DNA from: Phoenix dactylifera
Taxonomy: Eukaryota; Streptophyta; Magnoliopsida; Arecales; Arecaceae
Length of the DNA: 64,000 nt
NCBI RefSeq assembly: GCF_009389715.1
Contig: NC_052395.1
Coordinates: forward strand, 5,790,812 to 5,854,811
Reading direction: 5' to 3'
In this document: positions 34,596 through 43,300 of the stretch, one piece after another
Layout: every line of letters starts with the position of its first letter
Position numbering within the stretch: the stretch's first letter is position 1
Position numbers and translations under genes: made by a program
Notes under the pieces: model-generated
Told to the model about the DNA's origin: nothing
Seen by the model: only the letters and a program-made list of their open reading frames with translations
The model's database searches: none

Positions 34596-34604
34596 GGTCC
34601 AGAC

Positions 34605-35080
34605 ACCTCAAGTGGGTCCACTCCAACCACACGTAAGTCATGGGAATTGGAAAATGGCACCCACGGACTGAGGGCAATTAAGGACCGAGGAATTAGAATC
34701 CTATATTTTATGAAAAAAAACTTGTAAAGGATATGAAAAAACTATTTTTCGATCGATAAAAAATTGTAGCCATTTTTTTTCAAAAATATTTTTAAGTCAT
34801 CAAAATCTATAGATAAAGTTTTTTCGTTATTATGGGTATAATAGGTATTTCATGCAATTTTTTCGGAAAAATATATGCTCAACCAAACGTGAGCCACTCT
34901 GAAAATATCACTTTCATATGATCAATCAAATATGCCAAAACAATTTTTTCTGATATCATATTCTCAGAAAAAAAAATATTTCAGTGAGAATTTTTTTTAT
35001 AAATTAAATAAACGAGTCTAAAAAGGAGGCCTCCCCTAGTCAAAGATGGGGTGAAATAGAGCACCACGTTGCCTTTGGTT
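34605..35080. other. Intergenic, nothing recognised
   Basis: AT-rich spacer with a weak resemblance to MITE interiors (CCAAACGTGAGCCACTCTG) and no gene. Confidence 0.45.
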
Positions 35081-36450
35081 GGAGCCTTTCACTCTAAAAT
35101 CTATATATTTTTCAGAGATAAGTGAAGTACCATGCTTTATAGACACCATGTATTTTTGTTATCCATCTAATGAACTGCTAGTTGTTTAGCTACAATTCAC
35201 CCTAGCTCTCACACTTTATTTATTTATTTATTTAATTTTTAATGACATAATTTAACTACATTCATGTTTGGAAACAAAATAATAAGAGAATGGCATTGCA
35301 TTTACTTGGAGCCTCTCACTCTAAAGTCCATGTATTTTTCAGAGATAAGTGTAGAAGTACCCTGCTTTATTGAGACTGTATTTTTGTTATCCATCTAAGC
35401 AACTGCTAGTTGTTTAGCTACAATCAGCCCTAGCTCTCACACTTTGGATTTTTTTTTTTTTTTTTGGTTCAAAAGCGACATTTCAATTCATATAAATTTA
35501 GCGTGAGTACAAGCTGCCAAATCAAGTGAAAGTAAACAATACAAAGAGTGTGGAATACTAGCTAAACTAGTCCAAAGGACCTCTCCGAAGTGCCAGACAA
35601 TATAGGAAGCGACCCAGTCTGCTGTACTGTTTACCTTCCAATAAACATGATCTATTCGGAAAGAGGTTAGCTCCCTCACCAATGTACGAGTATCCCGTAT
35701 CAAAGGGCGGCCATCTCTGTATCTGTATCTGTCTACTCTCCGAATCCAGTCAATCACCATGGACGAATCACCCTCGATAAATAAGCTGTTAGCCCCCACC
35801 ACCCATCTCGCGTACAATATGCCCTCCCGTGCCATCGGTAATTCCACTCCCACTACGATCAGTCCAGGTATGCTCCGCCCTCTGGCTGCTATAAATCTGC
35901 CCTCATGATCCCTAATCACAAAACCCACTCTCCTAGAAATACCATCACACGTCATGCCTCCATTGAAATTCACCTTGAGATAGCCAGGAAATGGGGGTAC
36001 CCAAGAAAAGTAAATAAACTTGGATGCTGAAGCAGTGAAACAGGTACCTCAGATGTCCCTGGTCATCCCAGATGAGGATGACGTAGCTACATAGTCACCA
36101 CCGCTACACACCGCATGGCTCTATCCATCACAATCCGTAAAGACGGCCTCCTGCCCTCAAATAGACGGTTGTTTTTGTCCAACCATATATGATAGGCCAA
36201 GTAAGCTGTTGCTATCCTCATCTCTGTAGTGCTCAGTCCCCGGGTGGCCTCTCTCAGAAACTGGAGCCTTCCTCCACTGACTCCCACCCCAAGTAGACTG
36301 ACACTGGTAAGCATCTCCAAATCTGCATAGCTGTAAGGTATCAAAGAAGTACATGTCTAATGATTTCCTCTCACACTTTGTTTATTTATTTCTTTTTTAA
36401 TCACATAACTTAACTACTTTCATTTTTGGATACAAAATAGTAATTAGCAA
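35081..36450. repeat. 227-bp tandem duplication, second copy split by a LINE
   Basis: Copy one is 35081-35307. Copy two starts at 35308 (GGAGCCTCTCACTCTAAAGT) and runs to 35446, then resumes after the LINE at about 36381 (TTTATTTATTTCTTTTTTAA) to about 36435. The copies show modest divergence. Confidence 0.75.
35447..36367 (-). mobile_element. 5'-truncated LINE with 13-bp target duplication
   Basis: The minus strand encodes the tail of a plant LINE: IATAYLAYHIWLDKNNRLFE (about 36220-36160) from the region after reverse transcriptase, then an RNase H domain starting MNFNGGMTCDGISRRVGFVI (35973) and including EGDSSMVIDWI and VNSTADWVASYI. A T run on the plus strand (35449-35466) is the poly-A tail. 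CTCTCACACTTTG stands at 35434-35446 and again at 36368-36380, a perfect 13-bp target duplication. Only about 0.9 kb of a ~6-kb element was inserted. The RNase H frame is still open for 161 codons, but the copy lacks a promoter and reverse transcriptase. Confidence 0.85.
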
Positions 36451-37049
36451 TTGATTTAAGCACTCAAGCACTAAGGATAAGATGACAACCAGCAGACATG
36501 TGTCTGGTTGACAATAGAATTTGTATTTTGTAATGATTTGTTTAGAGGTTGATAGGGTTTCAAGCAATTATTTGTGTGACTATGCTTAGTAGATCACTTT
36601 GAGAAGTAAATTCTGCTTTCTACTGTAGAAATAATATTTAGATTGCTTCTAATGTTGTTCGATTCTTAAATTAGTTTTTGATGTGAAACAAATATTTCTT
36701 ATCCTTAGATAATTATGCTTGGTAGCCATCTTTAATAATTTTTACTTGTGCAGTCCATTGCATGAATGCAGTCATACATTATTGGAGCTAGATTAGGAAT
36801 TAAAAGGGAGACCAAGATTTAAACAGATTGCCAGTCATTGCCTTAGTTAATTTGGTCCATTAGATTTTCATTTGTATTAGATAGCTATTTTGTAGCTTGA
36901 ATCGATTTCATATTTTGAGAAAAGAGCTTAAATTATTTTTAAACCCATAGCGATACATAAAAACAGTATACCAAGATAACTTTTTCCCCAAAATTTAATA
37001 CCTTAAAGCTTTCCTCCATGGTGTTTATTAGATGAAGTATCAGAAATTT
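36451..37049. other. Intergenic, nothing recognised
   Basis: AT-rich spacer up to the CTAAT target duplication of the retrotransposon that follows. Confidence 0.5.
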
Positions 37050-37054
37050 CTAAT

Positions 37055-38053
37055 TGTTGCTGGAAATTGGACCCGGGGGCAATCTTCAGTCGAGGGAGAG
37101 GGAGCTGCGGGTCACCACGGCGGGGCGGCGACCAGTCGGCGGGCGGCGTCCTTCGTCTGGGGTGGCCGGAGAGAGGGAGCTGGGGGTCCTCACGGCGGGG
37201 CAGCGATCCGTCAGCGGGCGGCGTCCTCCGTCTGGGTGCCTGCAGACAAACCGGTGGCCGGGTTTTCCGGCGCCGGCCCTCCGACGCTCAAGTCAGGGAG
37301 GGGGCAGATAGTGTAAGGAGGAGATGAACAGTGCTTGTAAGGCGCGGAATTTCCCAACCAACCTCCTGAGAGGCCAAGGCTCCCTTTTATAGGTGGGGGT
37401 CGGTTTACCTGTGATGTAACAGGGCGAGGCCATAGTACGGCTCGGCATGTGGCTCAGGTCGGCGCACGGTCAGGCGAATCATTGTGTTGATGTCGGCGGT
37501 GAGGGCGTCGTACGACCCGAACCAGTACGCTACCAGGCGAATCATTGCATTGGTGTCGGAGGTATGGCCGAGATCAGAGACTTATCATGGTTGACCAGAC
37601 TCTGCTGGGCTAACTTGCCGTGGAGAGCCGAGGATCCGTAGATGTCAGGAGCCATGCGCATTAATGGTGGAGTAAGCCGGAGATCCACATTAATTGTAGA
37701 GTAAGCCGGAGATCCGCATTAATGGTGGAGTAAGCCGGAGATCCGCATTAATTGTGGAGTAAGCCGGAGATCCGCATTAATTGTAGAGTGAACCGGAGGG
37801 TTACAGCGGCCATGCGCAATAAATGCTGAAGCAGTGGCAGGGTATGGTCCTCAGTTGGACCTCGGAGGAGTACGGCCGTAGTAGGTGGCTGACAAGGGTA
37901 GACCTTGAGCATCAGGACTTTCCTAGGTCGGAGGTCTCGAGGTCAGATGTCTTGAGGTCGGGCGTTCCGACTTTGGCTGTTCAGGGTCGGCGATTGTGCG
38001 GCTTCTTGGGGGCATTTGTGTCACGTGGGGGGAAAAATCTTATTCCCCCAACA
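37055..38053 (-). repeat. 3' LTR of element 1
   Basis: 999 bp, with TG/CA ends: on the plus strand TGTTGCTGG at the left and CCCCCAACA at the right. A TATAAAA box of the element strand lies at 37391-37385. A 35-bp phrase with GTAAGCCGGAGATCC is repeated five times at about 37660-37800. Confidence 0.95.
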
Positions 38054-39029
38054 CTATTCCCCGACTTCCGAGTTCGAGCGGCTTGCGGGCTCGGACGTGG
38101 GAAGTAAAGTCTATCATTAAAGTTGGGGGGCAAATCTCGTCCGCGCCCTCGTGTTTCTCGGAGTGTTTATGGCGAGACCCGCGCCCTTGGGCGTTTCGAG
38201 GTTGCTTTATTCAGCGAACTTATGGTGGAGCTCGTGTCTTTACGTTTCTCGGAGCGGGTGTAACGGGGGTGGCGTCTCTTGGATCGCCAAGATCGCTTTG
38301 TGCGGCGGACTCATGATGAGGGTCCTTTGTAGGGAGCGCGGACTAATAGTCGAATTACCGCCGAAGGTTTTCATAGTTATTGCTCTCGGACTCTGCCGAG
38401 ATTTCAGTGAATAAGGCTGGAATCTCTGAAGATCGCCTTAGTATCTGTGTTCGGCTGGTGCACTTGCGGCCGGGACCGCTTTCTCAGCTAGACATCGGAG
38501 TCTATGTATGGGGGCCGAGTTGGGCCCTAACTTACGAAGACTTTGCTCAAGTTGAGACTTGACGAGTGGAGACTTGTCGAACGGAGCATGCATAATGTAA
38601 TTAGGAGATCGGTCTTAAGCCGACCCATTGGAGTAGCCCGACTTTGGGGCGAGATAGGACTCCAACGTTAGATGATTAGCGGTATGTAGATAAAATTTGA
38701 TAAGGAGGGCATCGAGTTAGATGTACCACTTGCATTCTTGGAGTTGTGTTCCACATGGCGGAGTAGGTTGCTTCCCTTTCTCGTCGTCCTCCGGAGTCAT
38801 TTTGACTTGTAAGGGGGCTCGGGCTTCTCACGGACCCGACGACACCCACCGAAGTTGAGAGGATCTGGGGAGGCTTTATTGATCTACAGTTCTTTTCGAG
38901 GTCGAGGGAGCTTGAGACCCTCTGGTCGGACCCCGGGGCGCCTCAACCTTAGTCGAGGAGTCTTGTGTCAGGTCGGCGGGCCTGTGGGCGCTCTACCGAA
39001 GTAGGGTGCGTGCTAGTTCAATGGCAGAG
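38054..39029. other. Non-coding part of element 1 between array and 3' LTR
   Basis: The first ~60 bp next to the LTR resemble the matching place in element 2 (CCCCGACTTCCGAGTTC against CTCCCGACTTCCGTGTTCC). No gene homologous to the antisense gene of element 2 is visible. The region holds the polypurine tract on the minus strand and partial copies of the array unit near 38895-38960. Confidence 0.6.
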
Positions 39030-40170
39030 CTCTGCTTCAGAAAGTATTGTCCGCTTTGGGGATCGGGGATCGTCGATCGCTCCCGGGGGTCCACTTTGTG
39101 GCGCCCCGGGTGGAACCACCCTTTCCACCCCTCACGGCTTCGTCCCGAGGTCGAGGGAGTTTGAGACTCTACGGTCGACCCTCGGGGCATTCCGACCTTA
39201 GTCGAGGAATCGTTCGTCAGGTCGGTGGGTCTGGGCACGCTCTACCGACCTGCGACGTTTCCCGAGGTCGAGGGAGTCTGGTTCTCTACGGTCGACATCG
39301 GGGCATCCCGACCTTAGTCGAGGAAAAGTATTGTCCGCTTCGGGGATCGGGGATCGTCGACTGCTCCCGGGGGTCCACTTTGTGGCGCCCCGGGTGGAAC
39401 CACCCGTTCCACCCCTCACGGCTTCTTTCCGAGGTCGAGGGAGTCTGGTTCTCTACGGTCGACCCTCGGAGCATCCCGACCTTAGTCGAGGGAAAGTATT
39501 GTCCGCTTCGGGGATCGGGGATCGTCGACCGCTCCCGGGGGTCCACTTTGTGGCGCCCCGGGTGGAACCACCCTTTCCACCCCTCATGGCTTCTTCCCGA
39601 GGTCGAGGGAGTCTGGTTCTCTACGGTCGACCCTCGGGGCATCCCGACCTTAGTCGAGGGAAAGTATTGTCCGCTTCGGAGATCGGAGATCGTCGACCGC
39701 TCCCGGGGGTCCACTTTGTGGCGCCCCGGGTGGAACCACCCTTTCCACCCCCTCACGGCTTCTTTCCGAGGTCGAGGGAGTCTGGTTCTCTACGGTCGAC
39801 CCTCGGGGCATCCCGACCTTAGTCGAGGAAAAGTATTGTCCGCTTCGGAGATCGGGGATCGTCGACCGCTCCCGGGGGTCCACTTTGTGGCGCCCCGGGT
39901 GGAACCACCCTTTCCACCCCTCACGGCTTCTTCCCGAGGTCGAGGGAGTCTGGTTCTCTACGGTCGACCCTCGGGGCATCCCGACCTTAGTCGAGGGAAA
40001 GTATTGTCCGCTTCGGGGATCGGGGATCGTCGACCGCTCCCGGGGGTCCACTTTGTGGCGCCCCGGGTGGAACCACCCTTTCCACCCCTCACGGCTTCTT
40101 TCCGAGGTCGAGGGAGTCTGGTTCTCTACGGTCGACCCTCGGGGCATCCCGACCTTAGTCGAGGGATCCT
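39030..40170. repeat. 168-bp tandem array in element 1 (about 6-7 copies)
   Basis: The landmark ACCTTAGTCGAG occurs at about 39195, 39311, 39479, 39647, 39816, 39984 and 40152, a first short interval of 116 and then 168-169. Each unit also has CGAGGTCGAGGGAGT, GGTTCTCTACGGTCGACC and GTGGCGCCCCGGGTGGAAC. Units are nearly identical. Because 168 is a multiple of three, long frames stay open on both strands (up to 445 codons); these are not genes. Tandem arrays in the 3' untranslated region are a known feature of Tat-type elements. Confidence 0.92.
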
Positions 40171-40389
40171 TGTGTCAAGCCGATGTTTCATCGTCCTGCG
40201 ATACTTCTCGAGGTCGAGGGAGTTTGGGACTCTACGGTCGAGTCTCGAGGCATCCCGATTTTGGCCGGGGAATCTGAGGATCACAGACGGCCCAACATTA
40301 GAAGAGAATTACAGTCATCAAGATAAGAGAATTATTTGCAGAAAAGGAACTGAGCCCATTGTCCTGATTGTCTTGAACCCCTAGGGGTT

Positions 40390-43300
40390 TTACTGGTAGT
40401 ACATTCGTAGATTCTCGGAGTTCCAGCTTCGCGGGATCAGGATCCCCTCTAGGGACTTTAATTTATACGCCCCTGGTCGTTGCACCCGGGCGATTTGATA
40501 CGGCCCTTCCCAATTTGGGGCGAGCTTTCCTTGCTCGGTCGGTTGAGAAGCCTCGGCTCTCCTGAGGACGAGGTCCCCCACTTTGAAGAGCTTGGGTTTA
40601 ACTCTGGAGTTGTAGTATTGGGCCGTTCGCTGTTGGTATCTCGCCATGCGGACCCGGGCAACCTCTCTTGTCTCTTCGACGAGGTCCAAGTTGCTCCTGA
40701 GCTGGGAGAAATTGGTGTCGGGGTCGTAATGCTCCACCCTTGGAGAAGGCAGGCCGATCTCCAACGGGATGACGGCCTCAGTGCCGTATGCTAGGTTGAA
40801 GGGGGTCTCTCCCGTGGGCAGTCGGAACGTGGTCCGGTACGCCCAAAGGACATTGTACAAGTCCTCGACCCACTGTCCTTTGGACCGATCAAGCCTAGCC
40901 TTGAGTTCCTGCAAAATAGTGCGATTAGTTACCTCAGTTTTTCCGTTTGTCTGGGGGTGAGCGACCGAGGTGAAACGGTGATCAATGCCGAGCTCAGAGC
41001 AAAATTCCCTGAAATGAACATTGTCAAATTGTCGACCATTGTCAGATATAAAGATACGGGGTAGTCCGAATCTGCAGATTATGGACTTCCACACGAAGTC
41101 CCGCATCTTTTGCTCGGTGATCCGGGCGACGGGTTCGGCCTCGACCCATTTGGTGAAGTAGTCGATGGAGACGACCAGAAACTTCCTTTGTCCGGAGGCT
41201 TGGGGAAAGGGCCCCAGGATGTCGATCCCCCATTGGGCAAATGGCCAGGGGGCGATGATAGAAGTCAGTAGGGCCGAAGGTCGACGCTGGATATTAGCGT
41301 TTCGCTGGCACCGATCGCATTTCCGGACGAAATCCGTCGCATCCTTCTGGAGTGTGGGCCAGTAATATCCTTGCCGCAGGATCTTGTGGGCCAGTGCCCG
41401 ACTCCCCATGTGATTTCCGCAGATCCCTTCATGGACCTCTCGGAGGGCATAGTCTGCCTCGGAGGGGCGGAGGCATCTGAGAAGGGGAGAAGTGAATGAT
41501 CGTCGATAAAGTCTATTCTCGTACAGGACATACCGGGGGGCTTGGCGCTTGATTCGGCGAGCCTCCGTCTCGTCATGAGGTAAGGTCCCGTCTTGGAGGT
41601 AGCAGACGAGCCCATCGATCCAGCTTGGCTCGGAGTCGATGCACATGGTGGGCTCGGGTTCTTCCGTGCTGGGGATCTGAAGATACTCGAGCGTTGTTCC
41701 CTTGGGAAGCTCGCTCATGCGGGAGGTTGCCAATTTGGACAGCTGGTCTGCCCTGAAGTTTTCCGCCCTGGGAATGTACTGAATATTGAAAGAATTCAGG
41801 GCAGACGTAAGTTTCCGCACCTTTTGGAGATACTTTTGCATGGATGGCTCTTTAGCTTCAAAGTCTCCTTGAATCTGGTTCACTACCAGCTGGGAGTCGC
41901 TGAAGGCCGTCAGGTCTTCCACTTTCAGTTCTTTCGCCAGCTTGAGCCCGGCGATGAGGGCCTCATACTCGGCCTCGTTGTTCGAAGCCGGAAACTCGAG
42001 GCGCAAGGCTTGCTCGGCCACCACTCCGTCTGGACTGGTGAGGATGAGTCCGGCTCCACTACCCCCCGAGGTTGAAGACCCGTCCGAGTGCAGGACCCAT
42101 GGCTGCCTCGGGGCTTCCTCCGCGGATACGGGTGGCAACTCGGGGTCGTCCGGCAGGGTACACTCCACGATGAAGTCGACGAGTATTTGGGCCTTGATAG
42201 CCTGCCTGGGCCGATACTCGAGGTCAAATTCCCCGAGCTCAACCGCCCATTTGGCGATCCTCCCCGCACGATCCGACCTTTGCAATATTTGCTTCATAGG
42301 CTGGTCGGTCAATATAGCTATTGTGTGGGCTTGGAAGTAAGGCCTGAGTCTCCGAGCCGAGATGATGAGAGCGAAGATGGTCTTCTCAAGTTTAGAATAT
42401 CGGGTCTCAGCATCCCTGAGAACCCGGCTGGTGTAATAGACCGGCTTTTGGAGCTTGTCCTCTTCCCGGACGAGGACTGAGCTCACTGCGGCCGGGGAGA
42501 CGGCCAGGTATAGATAAAGAACCTCGCCCTTCTGAGGCTTGGTGAGCAGCGGGGGAGAGGCCAGAAGGCTCCGGAGCTCTTCAAAGGCTCGCTGGCATTC
42601 TTCTGACCACCGGAAGTCTTTCGGCCGTTTGAGGCTTTTGAAGAAAGGGAGGCAGCGCTCGGCTGACCGAGAGACGAACCTTTCCAAGGCGGCAACTCGC
42701 CCTGCGAGCCGCTGCACCTCCTTAACTGTCTTCGGAGGCGACATCTCTTGCAGTGCCCGGATTTTCTCCGGGTTAGCTTCAATTCCGCGCTGGGTCACTA
42801 TGAAACCCAGGAACTTGCCCGAGGTGACCCCGAACGCACATTTCGCCGGGTTGAGCTTCATTTTGTATCTTCTGAGCTTGGCGAATGTCTCGTCGAGATC
42901 GGCTATGTGGTGTTCCGCCGCTCGGCTTTTCACCAGCATGTCGTCCACGTAGACTTCCATATTTCGGCCGATCTGGTCTTTGAAAATTTGGCTAACCAGT
43001 CTCTGATAGGTGGCCCCAGCATTTTTCAGGCCAAAGGGCATCACCTTGTAGCAGTAGGTGCCCTTGTCGGTGATGAAGGCCGTCTTCTCCTCGTCTTCTG
43101 GCGCCATTCGGATTTGATTGTACCCTGAAAAGGCGTCCATAAAAGTTAGCAGTTGGTGCCCTGAAGTAGAGTCGACGAGCTGGTCGATGCTTGGAAGGGG
43201 AAAGCTGTCTTTCGGGCAGGCCTTGTTCAGGTCGGTGTAGTCCACGCACATACGCCATTTTCCGTTGGCCTTCTTTACGAGGACTACGTTGGCGAGCCAG

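Noticed and set aside
34124..34677. Frames of 100-178 codons rich in Arg, Tyr, Pro and Gly
   Set aside because: They are produced by the GGTACC-type palindromic repeat; several frames on both strands look alike.
39047..40384. Long plus-strand frame of 445 codons
   Set aside because: It lies wholly in the 168-bp array, whose period is a multiple of three; other frames on both strands are equally open. The translation is a plain repeat without a recognisable domain.
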